Assembly (NCBI GenBank): GCA_015501595.1
Contig: JADNRX010000492.1
Span: forward strand, 1 to 38,359
Source: Hymenopellis radicata
Lineage: Eukaryota > Basidiomycota > Agaricomycetes > Agaricales > Physalacriaceae
Length of the DNA stretch: 38,359 nt
Direction: 5' to 3'
This document shows, one piece after another, positions 22,341-33,975 of the stretch (its first letter is position 1; every line of letters starts with the position of its first letter). The notes beneath the pieces are model-generated. The model had not been told where the DNA came from and did no database searches. It saw nothing but the letters and a program-made list of their open reading frames with translations. The position numbers and the translations under genes were made by a program.

Positions 22341-22650
22341 ATGCCCGGCCCCGACATCTCTCGCACAGACGACCGCTCTAGGGCTTTGGATGTCGATGAC
22401 GATGCTGGATCCGATCCGAGCAGAGCAATGAGGATGCCGAATCCGACTTAGGCCTCAGACCCGTCGTATCTGAAAAGAAGAATCCGCGTGGCATACCAAA
22501 AGCACCCTTCATTGTCGGTAATTCCGCCTGGGAAATGGCAAAATAATGCTTTAGGATGCCAATCTGGCGCTGTGGTGGCAGGGACGCGAGGCAAAGATAC
22601 CGGACTACCAGAAGACGCTGGACATGGTGGCATATCTGCAAGAGCGACGC
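22341..22650 (+). pseudogene. PAC10: Prefoldin subunit 3 N-terminal half, decayed
   Basis: After CTCTCACC the ATG at 22,341 opens MPGPDISRTDDRSRALDVDD and soon meets a stop. A second frame gives VVSEKKNPRGIPKAPFIVG (22,466-22,525), the conserved NPRGIPxAPFI entry of fungal prefoldin subunit 3, then a stop. A third segment gives GREAKIPDYQKTLDMVAYLQ then ERR (22,585-22,650), the first coiled coil. The region between, which should hold the helix leading into the coiled coil, is missing, as is the whole C-terminal half. The gene product would be a cochaperone subunit for tubulin and actin folding; here it is a relic placed about 200 bases upstream of the right cullin. Confidence 0.6.
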
Positions 22651-22846
22651 GTAAACGCGTCCTAAGGCGTCCCGGGATGTTTGCCTACTTTTTTTAGAAT
22701 AGAATGAACCGTGGCAACACTAGGCACAAACATACCGCCTATTTTAGACCAGTTACGTACGAAAACAGCAAGTGACCTCCATGGGGTCCTTCTGGCTTCA
22801 GTTAGGCTCGTGACTCTTTCCTGTTTGTCCACGACCTTGCTCAACC

Positions 22847-25528
22847 ATGACGTCGGCCGCTGCCTCTTCCCCGGCTGACAATTTTTCCAGGGTACCGCCT
22901 CGCACGGCGGACTTCACCGAAACATGGGCCTCTCTGAGCCCCGGTGTCGACCATATCATGACCAATCTCGACGGTTTGAGCTTCCCCGACTTTACCAATC
23001 TGTATACGGCAGTGTATAACTTCGTCACGGTGGGCGCCGGCCACCACGGTACATGCTACATTACGCGCACGGGACGGCGCTAACGACCTTAACAGCAGCG
23101 GCCCCGGCCAATGCTCTAGGATCCGATCTCTACCACAAGCTAACGGAATATTTCACGACACATTTCGTGCCGATGAAACAGGTAAAATTGCGGTTGTCGT
23201 CTCTTGTGATGTATCAATTATGGGCCATCAGGCTGCCGCCTCGTTACAGGACGAGGAACTTTTACGGTACTACGCCGCTGAATGGACCCGCTATACAACT
23301 GGGGCCAACTACCTCAACCGCCCTTTCGCGTACCTTAACCGCCACTGGGTGAGACGAGAACGAGACGAAGGGAAAAGGACATTTACCAGGTCTACACGGT
23401 CAGTAGCCTCAAACACTCATCTCGTCCTGACACCTTATCTTCTCCACCAGCTCGCGCTAGCCAATGGAAATCACAATTTTTCGTGCATATTCAGAAAGAC
23501 AATGCGAAACTCGCCGGTGCCGTGCTGCGTCTGATCGAACGCCAGCGGAACGGAGACGTGATAGACCAGGGTCTTGTCAAGAAGGTCGTACTCTCGTTCG
23601 TGTCTCTAGGTCTCGACAATACCGATCCCAACAAGGAATGCCTCGACGTCTACAAGGAACACTTTGAGACTCCCTTCATCCAAGCAACCGAGCTCTACTA
23701 CAAAACGGAGTCGGAGGTTTTCCTTGCCGAGAACACCGTGTCCGAGTATCTGAAGAAGGCAGAGGCGTGGCTCAGGGAGGAGGAGGATCGTGTAGAGCGT
23801 TATCTTCACACAAAGACGCGCAAGGAGTTGATCGCGAAATGTGAAGATGTTCTCATCCGCCAGCACGCTCAGTTGCAGGACAGCTTCCAGAAGCTGCTCG
23901 ACGACGGCCAGGATGAAGATATCCAGCGCGTCTGCGCTCTTCTCGCGCGCATCCCTGATGGTTTGGAGCCCTTCAGGAAGAGATTTGAGGGTGACGTCAC
24001 ACAGGCTGGTCTGTCCGCAGTCTCCAAGATTGCTGGGGAGGGCGCTGTCATTGATTCCCTTGACCTTAAGGTCTATGTCGATGCTTTACTAGAGGTGCAT
24101 CACGAGAACTCGGAGACGGTTATGCGGAGGTTCAACAGTAACGCTGCTTTTCGCCGCGAGTTTGGACAATGCGTGTCGAGAGTTCGTTAACCGTAACGGC
24201 GTAACGGGATCGTCATCGACGAAATCTGCTCAACTCATCGCCAGACACGCAGACATGTTACTTCGGAAAACGAACAAGATGGCAGAGGAAGATTTGGAGC
24301 ATGCTCTTAACCGTATTGTACGTTGTTCTGTCATTTTCGACGGCTTTTCTCTCATTCATCGACAAGATGACTCTTTTCAAGTACTTGGAGGATAAGGACG
24401 TGTTCCAGACATTCTACACCACCCAGTTGTCGAAGCGTTTGATTCACAGTGTATCTGTGTCAGACGAAGCGGAGGCGAGCATGATCTCCAAGTTGGAGGA
24501 AGCTTGTGGTTTTGAGTATGCATACAAGCTGCAGCGCATGTTCACCGGTACGTTTTCGTTTCCATTATCCGCCCGCTCTCATTTTTGTTTTGCAGATGTG
24601 GGCCTGAGCAAGGATCTCACGGACGCCTTCAAGCAGAGCACGGAACAAAACCACGGCGACATGGAAATCGATTTCAGCATCATGGTTCTTGGCACCAACT
24701 TCTGGCCGCTCAACCCGCCCAACCACGACTTTGCCATTCCTGTCGAAATCATCAGCACGTACGAGAGGTTCCAGAAGTACTACCAGAGCAAGCATTCTGG
24801 ACGCAAACTAACTTGGCTGTGGAACTACTCGAAGAACGAGCTGCGGGCGAATTATCTGAACCAGAAGTACATCCTGATGACGAGCGCATCTCAGATGTCG
24901 GTGTTGCTGCAGTACAACAGGCACGACACGTTATCGATGGACGAATTGGTGGCAGCGACATCTATTAGCCAGGATATCTTGTCGCGGGTGTTGGCGCTCT
25001 TGGTCAAAGCAAAGATCCTCATCAACGACGAGCAGGATCAGTATGACCTGAACCCAGGTATGCAGTATGTTCCATCGTCTGGAATGAATCTCACGATGTC
25101 GCAATAGGATATAAGTCGAAGAAGATCCGTGTCAACCTCAACCAGCCACTCAAGGCTGAAGTCAAAGCCGAGTCTTCCGACATCCTAAAGTCCGTTGACG
25201 AGGACAGGAAATTTGTTATCCAGGCTACCATTGTTCGGTAGGGGTTCTTTCCTATTCTATGACGAGACTGCTCACGCCGTTGGTTAGCATTATGAAGACG
25301 CGCCAAACGATGAAGAACCAGGCTCTCATCCAGGAGGTCGTTTCCCAGATCTCTCAGCGCTTCGCTCCCAAAATCCCGGACATCAAGAAGGTACACGTCA
25401 TCGTTACGCTGCATGTACAACATCTGACGTTTTCTTTTCTTCCTCTAAAGGCGATAGAGACACTATTAGAGAAGGAGTATATGGAACGTGTCGATGGACA
25501 GAAAGACACATTTGCCTATGTCGCGTAA
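22847..25528 (+). pseudogene. Cullin-1, right copy, three frameshifts
   Basis: Mirror of 8,487-11,175 with the same introns, from MTSAAASSPADNF to DTFAYVA and a stop at 25,526. The cullin motifs are all present, including YFTTHFVPMKQ, YLNRHWVRRERDEGK, DKDVFQTFYTTQLSKRL, HSGRKLTWLW and the neddylation segment IVRIMKTR. Frames break at about 23,374-23,378 (one base short between EGK and DIYQVYT), at about 23,463-23,466 (one base short in LALANWKSQFF) and at about 24,145-24,152 (one base extra before FAASLDNACREF). Some positions are closer to the family than in the left copy (YLNRHWVRRE), so the right copy was under selection until recently. As written it cannot make a full cullin. Confidence 0.8.
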
Positions 25529-26238
25529 ATTTTCGGTCCTCGCTCACCCTGTTGTTTTATATTTCCTTAACTGAACCAGCCAGACCGGGTGCAGACACGG
25601 AAGTGACCCACGGATGCATTCAATTCATAATTGCCTTTGTCTGCGCAGCTCGTGCATTCAACCTGAAGGCGGCCCGGACGTGTATGGCACTTTATAAATA
25701 TCTCATTTCATTCGTTCTGGCGTGATTTGTTTATTTTTAACCAACTCCATACCACTTGGAGAACTGGCAGAGTCAATTCCAATGCGGCTATCACGTCACG
25801 GCCATTTCACTTCTTTCCTCTTACCACGATGTGTTCACTGAGCTGTCTCTGCAACGGCTCAACGCCCTGGAGAATTCAAAACCGCCAAATATCCGTAATT
25901 CGCGATGACCACCACGATCTGGTGCCACGTGCCCCGACGGACCGCTACGGAGAAACTGGCCAGTAGTCTATGCCTTCTTTTAACATCGTACCTTTTGTGC
26001 CGAAGGTTCGACATTTATCGGCGGGATCGCGCATTCGAGGAAACCACAAGCCTCGATTGTTACTCTATGGTCAGCATCCCTGGTTTGGATCCGATGAATA
26101 GCCCTCTGCCTCTTGACGCGGCCCGCAACCTTTATTTTAGATACAAGTTGCGTATAAAGACGTCGCACTTAATGGTCTGGGGAGTTCAGAGTCACTCTCT
26201 CGGCAGCTGCAAGACCTCACTATCAGTCACTCCCCGTT
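25529..26238. other. Intergenic between cullin and pectate lyase, right arm
   Basis: No gene supported. It contains the cullin 3' flank and the pectate lyase promoter with TATAAA at 26,153-26,158, 81 bases before the ATG. Confidence 0.6.
26153..26158 (+). promoter_or_regulatory. TATA box of pectate lyase
   Basis: TATAAA 81 bases upstream of the ATG at 26,239, conserved as TTTATA at 7,830-7,835 in the left arm. Confidence 0.5.
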
Positions 26239-27909
26239 ATGTTTGTTCGTCTTTCCGCATTTACCATTCTCGTTGCCTTGGTCAGTGCTGCCACCATCGA
26301 CAAGCGTGCGGCGCCCAGTGAGTTTGATTTAATTTGTCCAGAAACGAGGCTCTTACGCGTGTTTCGTCCTCAGTTGACCAACTGGTGGGCTTCGCAACCT
26401 TGAATGGAGGCACTACGGGAGGTGCCGGAGGAGCTACTACGACGTTTGGCTGTTTTCCTTCCACGTTTTCGATGTAGACTGAGACAAAATCTTACAGCGT
26501 GACCACTCTCGCTGCGCTTCGCGCGGCCGTTACCGGGGCGACCCCCAAGATCGTTGAGATCAACGGCATTATCACCGGAGGTACTGTTGTTAAATTTTCT
26601 CTTCAGACGTACTGAAAAATATCACCTACATAGACGGCGACACTATTGACGTTGGGAACCAGTATGCGTTCTTCCGTGCTGCGTTGTAAACGCACCTCTG
26701 ATTTATCTCGCGCAGCACGACTGTTGTCGGTATCGGCGCCAACTCTGGCATTACCGGCGGCGGGTTCCGTGTTAAGGCAAGTACAACGAATATAATCCTT
26801 CTTGCTTTATGACGGTTGAACGTCGAACAGAAAGGAACGAACGTGATTTTCCGCAACCTGCAGTTGTCCAAGTCTCCTGCCCCGACGGACCTCATCGAGC
26901 TCCAGACTTCTACGAATATCTGGGTCGATGTACGTCTATGTTAGAATCGATTAGGCTATTTAACTAATCCCGCATCGCAGCACAACACTGTACGATCCTT
27001 CCTCGTATTAGTGGCAAAGCGGCATTGCTTGACGCTCTTATAGTTCACCTCTGACCTTACCCACGACAAGGACTTTTATGACGGCCAGCTCGATATGAAC
27101 CACGGAACTGAGTATGCCTGAATAGCGTGCCATGTCTCGATCACTTCTGACTGGTCTTTTAGCTTTGTGACGGTGTCCTGGAACCTTTTCCAGCAACACT
27201 TCAAGTGCTCTCTCGTCGGCGGCTCTGACAGCACCGGAGACGAGGACAGCGGACATCTCCGGTGTGTGATTAGCTCCACTTTTTGAATCCACCTGCTCAC
27301 GGCGTATCTGCATTCAGTGTTACCTACCACCACAACCACTTCCTTGAGATCAACTCCCGCACTCCATCCTTGCGTTTCGGTACCGCGTAAGACTTTCTCT
27401 ATTCGAGATGTCCTTCACACTGACCCGCCATGCCGCCAGTCATATCTACTCCAACTTCTTCGACAATGTTCTTGATAGCGCTGTGGACTCTCGCGACGGC
27501 GCTCAAACCCTGATCGAGGACAACCAGTTCACGAACGTACGCTTTTTCATTCTCATTGCCCATTCCAACGGGGTATTTCTACTTACTTGTCGCACCCCAG
27601 GTTGTCGACCCAATCGAGACCACGCTCAACGCGGGCTTGTATGTCGTTTCAGGTTCCCATCCTATTTCTCAGCCCTGACGCGACTGCATTCTCCAGCGCC
27701 GTGCAACGCAGCAACGTCTTCACCAACACCACAGTTGGCGCTGTGAGGGCCAATCTGTTCAAATTTGAATACACCTTACTGACGCACGGCCATAGATTGA
27801 CGCTGGTACCTTGACCAGTGTACCATACACCTACACTATCGACGCTGCGGCCTCAGTCCCGGCGATCGTTCAGGCTAGTGCCGGAGCAGGAAAGGTAACG
27901 GGCCTCTAA
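26239..27909 (+). CDS. Secreted pectate lyase, polysaccharide lyase family 1
   Basis: With about ten short introns the exons give one frame of about 319 residues. The start MFVRLSAFTILVALVSAATI is a signal peptide followed by a KR dibasic site (about residue 23). A Gly/Thr-rich stretch leads into the parallel beta-helix. PL1 landmarks are NVIFRNLQL (about 111), DFYDGQLDMNHGTDFVTVSW (Asp residues for calcium, about 153-171), and NSRTPSLRFG with the catalytic Arg at about 213 and a second Arg at 218, then AHIYSNFFDN. The enzyme cleaves de-esterified pectin by beta-elimination outside the cell. One intron, after GGFRVK, appears to use a GC donor (AAG|GCAAGT). The stop is 27,907-27,909. Unlike the left copy, all joins stay in frame. 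Confidence 0.88.
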
Positions 27910-28079
27910 AGACTATGCAAAATCTTGGGAGGCTGGCTGTATCGCGTGAATTCCGTTGTGTATTTCTTAAGCAAATGCTAATTTTATTTGGCTGTCGACC
28001 GGCTGTATCATTAACTGACAACAGGAAGACAACGGTAAATCGTTGCGAAAGAGTACCGCGGCATTGCAGAATCCTGTCT

Positions 28080-28396
28080 ACACCGAATTCACCTCCGGAT
28101 GTCCGTACCAAACCTCCGTAGGCGCCAGTCAGTGGCACCACCGGTGTAACCGATGTCGTTGCTACCTTCGCTTCTCGAACTTCTTCTCTCGCCCATCACA
28201 CCAGGACGCAGACGTGTCTGTCTACCTCGCCACTCTCGGATCAACGTATAGCGGCAAGTATAATGCCAGTGGACGAGGATTCCCTGATATAGCTGCCCAG
28301 TGACAAGGGCTAGAGATCTTCTACACAGGCTGGTCAGGGACTGTCAGCGGGACCAGTGCGAGTACGCCGATTTTTGCGATGGTGTTCAGGTCGCGT
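28080..28396 (+). pseudogene. Sedolisin (S53 tripeptidyl peptidase-like) C-terminal fragment
   Basis: Frames on the plus strand give EFTSGCPYQTSVGA (the family has FPxSCPxVTSVG), then FSNFFSRPSHQDADVSVYL, LGSTYSGKYNASGRGFPDIA and, after a stop and a frame change, TVSGTSASTPIFAMVF, where GTSAS holds the nucleophile serine. The N-terminal two thirds, including the catalytic Glu and Asp region, is not seen between here and the pectate lyase stop at 27,909. The downstream end breaks off after about 6 codons. It is a remnant of a secreted acid peptidase gene. The left-arm copy is further eroded. Confidence 0.75.
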
Positions 28397-28548
28397 TAGG
28401 ATGGGACTGCTATTTAGTATGTACATGAATACAGCCGTCTGCAGGTATAATGCTAAATGCTATCAGCTTGTGTTGAACCTCCGAAATCAGACGACCAGCG
28501 CAGACATAAGAGGAGGAGGTGCATACGACCGACAATGCAGCTAGGTGG

Positions 28549-29766
28549 CTAACGTAGCCATGCTATTGAAACCCCAATGCGGCTGTCGTCTGCATCCTGT
28601 CTTTCAAGGAGGTACGTCTTACGTTCCCATTCACAACACTCGTATGCATGCTAAAGGGTGATTAGCCCCCACGGAGTTACGACAACTCTGTACTGTTGAC
28701 ATACTTGCAATCTCCTTTGAATATGCTCCGTTCTTTCCTTGACAAACACCTCATACTCCCTCTTCGCAGAAGCAGAAGCAGCGCCCGCACAGCCAAAGAA
28801 CACCTCTGGGTGGTCCATGCTTACTTGCCTAAACATGGATGTGATATCGGGGATCCAGTAATACTTTCGGTTGGCTTCGATGATGTGGTTATCTGTGTCC
28901 CAGTCTCTGGACCAGGCAGTCATCAAAAGCCGACGGGAGCCGGATTTATCTTTATCTGCATGATCACGTTTGGGTACTGAGTGAAATTTGGGAGACAGAA
29001 GGAGGGACGTACCCGACGGCACGAGGAGCGGTAGCAACGCCCCCGAAGCAAATGGGATCTTCTTCAACAGCGCACTTGTGGATGCGCCACAGTGTACCAA
29101 GCTGAGAGCAATCAGGAAAAGGTGATAGAGAACTAGAATTATGAACTGACTTTGCGGACACACACTTGACACAGATACGTTTCCTGACGGCGTACAAGAT
29201 GGTGAGTTTCTTGCTCGCCTTGGGACCGCAGATCTACATGGCAGTGAGCCTGAAAGTACTCAGATCAATGAGCGATAACATTAAGCCCACCTCGCAGTAA
29301 TTAGTCCACAAGAACTTCGCCCATTGGAGTTCACTGAAATCAGGAGGTGGCGCAGGGATAGGAACACGTTCATTCGACCACGCCGCTTTCCATAATGCTA
29401 CGGACGTTACGGACGTGTTAGACAGAATGTCGTAGAATCTTCGACAAAGGGGCATGATTGCGAGTAGACTCTTGGGCATCAGGTGTAACAGGATCTGTTT
29501 CGTTCGATATTAGAATTGCAAGGGCACAACCCGAGGAGAAGACGTACCTCGTGAATAAGCTCCACTGGAAGTCTACCCAGGGCGTCCATACGAGATTCCT
29601 GCGTCTTCTTTGATTTAGCTATAGACTGATGCTTGGTTTTCACGCCGCGTTTTCGGCTGGGTTGACTCGGAACAGCACGGCTGGATTCATTGTCATTGTT
29701 CCCGGATGAGAATACATGGCAGTATTCTTCTGGTGCACGACGAGAGCGTTTGGAGGCGGTGGACAT
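28549..29766 (-). CDS. F-box protein, right copy
   Basis: Minus strand from ATG 29,764-29,766 to TAG at 28,549. Basic N-terminus (MSTASKRSRRAPEEYCHVFS), F-box at about residues 63-105 (LGRLPVELIHEILLHL), then ALWKAAWSNERVPIPAPPPD, YAVRKRICVKC, SANLVHCGASTSALLKKIPF, GALLPLLVPS, VPKRDHADKDKSGSR, AWSRDWDTDNHIIEANRKYY and HAYECCEWERKTYLLERQDA. Five introns, one of only about 36 nt. The product would bind Skp1 and recruit an unknown substrate to an SCF ligase. Compared with the left copy it has an in-frame His insertion and keeps the frame at the point corresponding to 5,101. The family usually continues beyond the last helix, so the C-terminus may be shortened. Confidence 0.7.
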
Positions 29767-29814
29767 GGTGGTGAGGGTGCAAGTGAAGCGCACATGCCAA
29801 TGGTTTCAATCGCG

Positions 29815-29823
29815 TTTTTATAC
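29815..29823 (-). promoter_or_regulatory. TATA box of F-box gene, right copy
   Basis: TTTTTATA on the plus strand (TATAAAAA on the coding strand) about 50 bases before the start at 29,766. Confidence 0.45.
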
Positions 29824-30437
29824 TACTTATAGGCGACCCTGCTTATCAACACGGAGACAAAGGTTCTCTGAACTTGAAGAAGTTGACTGGTCCAAGGAAC
29901 AAAAGCCCGATTGTGAGATATTTCTTCAAAGCAACTGATGACGTGGACAATGGATCTTCTGAACATACTTTTATAATAATGAGTAGCACGTCGTTGTTGT
30001 CCTCGCCGTCTTTGTTAAAGCCGATGATGGCGGTTCAAAGCGCATCAGTGCAGAGCTTGAAGTAGTAGCGGCAGGCGGGCCCTGACCGTCGGTGAGGACT
30101 CGGAGGAAAGAAGCGTGCCAGACGGTGCTCAATAGAAATAGTAGACTTGGAAGACAAGGATATCGGTTTTTCGGGAGTAGATGCAACAGGGTGAAGGAGT
30201 ATGGAAGAAATACAGAAGGCCCGAGTGTTCCAAAGTATTCCAGTCCTGTATCCACGGTGCGACAAGAAAGCGGATCTGCCTGACTCGCGGTGGAGCTGAA
30301 CGCGTAGCATCGAAACAAAAAATGCTAGAGTGGGAGATGATTATGCATTTTCGTCCTTGTAAACACACAGCGCAGAACACTGTACATATCATCCGTCGCG
30401 TCAACAGCCAGCAGAACCATCTCGAGATTCGAAGATG

Positions 30438-30540
30438 ATGGACGGAAGGAGGTGGGTCACATGACGTAATGCATCTTTCCTCTTTCCACCATCGACCACA
30501 ATTGACCTGCAATTGACGCAGCGCCGATAGCTGCGCGTCG
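30438..30540 (+). repeat. Dispersed repeat R, fragment, right arm
   Basis: GACGGAAGGAGGTGGGTCAC then ATGACGTAATGCATC and CTCTTTCCACC; mirror of 3,640-3,705. It matches the larger copies at 34,305 and 37,480 in the core and again weakly in the stretch ending GTGCGTGGAC near 30,565. Confidence 0.7.
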
Positions 30541-32690
30541 CGGGGCGATGTATACGTGCGTGGACTACTGGGCTAGTCATTCTGGCGCGCTCTAGTCACC
30601 GGAATACGACACGTTGGACGACGCCCAGACCCGAGGGACACGCTCGCGGCTTGGAACACTCTCTGCGAAGCCGACGCGCTTTCTGAGACCAGTCGACGTC
30701 TCCTCTATGACTAGATTGCGCTGGACGGCATCATTTCGGAAACCCTCCATACTTGAGACTGCACCGAATGGCAGCCCGGTAAAGTCGCCGGGAAGACGCC
30801 CTGCTGGGGCGAGCATATTGTGGACAATTGAATGCGCGTTGACTGGGTTCGTGCACATTTGGTTTGGTCGATGTAACCTTATTTATGTCTCTCCAGTATA
30901 CAGATCATCATCGTCTCTACCACTTTTCCTCCCTCGTTTCCCTTCCAACGTTTTCTATAGATCGCTTTTCCCCTCGGATTAGAATTTGTCTGGTTTCAAC
31001 CACCGGCTTGTTCTACACTGACCGTCTTACGCGGCATTAACGACATACTCCATGATTCTTCATCCGTGCATATCCCTCTAGGACGTCGACCTCATGCTCC
31101 CCATCTTTGCCAACGTATATTGGAATCGGATCACCCTCTCCGCTCGCCTTATACCTGCAGTATGTGGCGCCATCATCTCGTGCTTGTGATGGGGCACTCA
31201 TGTCCGCTGCCCTACCCAGTGCCCTTCCATCTGCCGTAGCTTATCTAGGTCGTCGCCTGAGTGTATAATGGGCGCTAACCAAATCCACGCTAGGAGTCTT
31301 GTCACCACAACGACTGGAACTCGCTCTGCGACCTCGTGTCGGCGATAGTCGTTTGCTAGCCGTCATCCCGCCGTCATCATGCCGTCCCGCTCTCGAACCA
31401 TCCCGCCTTAATGGCCATAATGGTATTTTCGCGTCCGCTTTCCAGGACAGCCGAGATAATACCCTGAGAGGACTACTCCTATGTATTTGGGCATAGAGAG
31501 CGCATCGCTGCCGCATCTTCCCGCACATTAGACGGCGCGCGGCTCAAGTGATGGAGGAGGGATGTTCCGCGCGGTGAACAATCGTAGCGGTGGCTAAATC
31601 ACATAGATTTGGACGATGCCATAATCTATTTGGATAGCTGCACCTGGTGGATGGGACGTTGCTGTCGGTGTAAAGAGCAAGAGATCGAACATCTGCTTAT
31701 CATTTGCTGCAGGTTTGTCTATTTTATCTTCTCCATTGTCCTCGTTCTCACATCTATCAAACCTTCACAGGCATTGTCTTCGCGCATTTGAACGACTAGC
31801 ACGATCGACGTCGTCATCCTGTTAGAAGGCGGATATACTGGACGTCATGCGTAGCATGTTGTCCGACTCTTATGTACTCCCGTAGTGCGCACGGCTGCTC
31901 GTCATCTAACTGCTGGGAATACCAATTCTACTTGACGCTTCTGGGGATTGAAATAGTGACGTTGTCAGACGCAGATCACGACCGAAGGCCGACTTCCTTC
32001 CTGGATGAGACGATTTCCACGAGTCATTCATAAGCACCGCGTATAATAACCGAATCACCATTACCTCAGGCTCTAGCTCCACCTTCTTCCTCCGTTTCTC
32101 CATGCTGCAGTCAACGCTTGCAGGCACGATACCGAAACGCCCTCCCTACCATACCCGGTCCCATTCGAAGCTTTCAGTAAGTTGTACGCTTCCACAGCAT
32201 AGCCTCCCCCAAGATTCGTTGAAACTCTGTGAGGTACGCGTTTCCGAATCTGTGCTGGCTTTACTATTTGTTCTGAATCGGTTTGATAGTGCTGCTGTAG
32301 TGACACCACCTAGTGCCAAGCCTTCGCTTTGCGTTCATCTTTAAATATCTCATGCGCTGCTCGCCATCTTATACAGTTCAATGCCGCACGCACAGTTTAG
32401 GTAGATGTTTTCTTATAATTCCAACCATTTGCTGACGGCTTTGTCAGGTTGTCTCCGTCTCATCTTTTGTGCCCCTTGTTGTAATCCTGCGTCGCAGTTC
32501 TCAACTTGTGAACATACCTCGAGGTCGTGAAGATTGCATGGCTCGAGTCTATTGATGAACGGAAGCATTGGAGCCGAGAGCCTAGACACGAGCTTACGGT
32601 TATCAAGGTCAGTAGACCCCGCCTTTTACCTTCTTTTCTTTTTCGTCGATTTGATGCCATCGCCATGAGCAGGAATTGATTACGGATTCT
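30541..32690. other. Duplicated stretch without a convincing gene, right arm
   Basis: Mirror of about 1,460-3,640. From 30,541 to about 31,910 the match to the left arm is almost perfect. From about 31,910 outward single-base indels, substitutions and a roughly 30 bp insertion near 32,170 appear. The possible Cys-rich spliced fragment is at about 31,600-31,850 on the plus strand. Confidence 0.5.
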
Positions 32691-32713
32691 CATGTATCAT
32701 CTGGACGACGTAT

Positions 32714-33208
32714 TCAATGCCGTGACGCGGATCTATTGAAGTCATGTTTGTATTTCGGTAAACCTTCTATACAACAAGCGTCTGCTACGGTTACTCCAGT
32801 CGCCACCCTTAGCGAGCGAGAAATAGTAGTTTGCCACAGCCTCTCTTCGTCGACCATGATTCTAACACCTGTGATTAACACGCTGTCCTTGCCATAATAA
32901 TGCCAACCGAAGCGTGATTCTGTAGTGCCGCTAACTTCCGAATTCAGAGATAATGGATATGTGGAGGCCCGTTGGATTACACGTTCGGACATCGAGGAGT
33001 AGAGGTACTTGAGGGCCAGGGGAAGGATGGAGATGATATGAACATCTGCAAGTCGTGAATACGCAGTAAACCGGGGATCTTGTTGTTCTTCGAACATTCT
33101 CACGTATGGGTAGGCTTTGATGACAACGATGCTTGTGTTTGGGACGCCACGCATTCCAAACCGAGCCATACAAGCGCTTAGTGAAAGTACGAGTCCTTCC
33201 TTCTCCAA
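32714..33208 (-). CDS. Conserved hypothetical protein, 164 codons, right copy
   Basis: Same length and frame as 962-1,456, differing only by a few substitutions. No recognised domain. See the left copy for motifs. Its survival without indels in both arms is the main reason to list it; it could still be a chance open frame. Confidence 0.35.
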   Translation of the reverse strand: MEKEGLVLSLSACMARFGMRGVPNTSIVVIKAYPYVRMFEEQQDPRFTAYSRLADVHIISILPLALKYLYSSMSERVIQRASTYPLSLNSEVSGTTESRFGWHYYGKDSVLITGVRIMVDEERLWQTTISRSLRVATGVTVADACCIEGLPKYKHDFNRSASRH

Positions 33209-33462
33209 AAATCATCAACACCGACCACGCTTGTTAGCCCGACCACATCAAGTCACCCGTCAAAGATTGAGGGCCAATGCAGAGCATCGAAGGAAAAGGG
33301 CGTGCGCGGATACTCAGTGATGCTCGTGCGTGCATTGGCATGGCATTCTACAGCCCACTGACAATATGGCTCAGAATCAACGCCTCTTGACGAAAAGCCA
33401 TTCACCGGCGTATTCACGCGCACTCGAATCCTCCTGGCGTCCTCGTCACTACTTGTGCGCAG

Positions 33463-33716
33463 GTGTTGAATTATCCTTATGCGGTTGCGGAGGACTGGCT
33501 GAACCGGCAGATGGATGGGATCGACAAGCTCGACTACCTCAGCGCCGTGTTCAGATTGAAATCAGGGCTCGATCCCACTCAGGAGCTGATTGCGACGTGG
33601 CCCAGCGCCTTGGTGTTGATCCTCACGTTGTGCAGGAATGGGTCGAAGCGCAGAAGAGTCACAGCTATATCACGATGTCCCCGTTGCTCGCTCCGCAACC
33701 CGCGCCCATCTATTGA
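33463..33716 (+). pseudogene. Helix-turn-helix-like exon, right copy, frameshifted
   Basis: The exon follows the same acceptor (GTGCGCAG). It reads as in the left copy up to TQELIATW, then loses one G of a GGG run at about 33,592-33,595, so the recognition-helix part LGVDPHVVQEW falls in another frame. Either a pseudogene or a homopolymer error. Confidence 0.45.
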
Positions 33717-33975
33717 AGGACTCGAGACCCCCGGGTTGGGATACTCCAATGTCCATCCCCGTATCCATCCATTCTCCCATTCATTTTGCTATCAATTGTC
33801 GCATCTTTCTTGCTACATCCTTGCTTTTCATTTGCTTTCTATCATCTATGCTTTGAGAGGGTCTATTGCTTTCGTTTTGTTTGACTGTTACATTACATAT
33901 ATTAGTACCTGCATACGTCCTTTGTATACTAGTCGCACCGCTATAATATCTTGGGCAGTTCCTTTCTGGAAAGGC

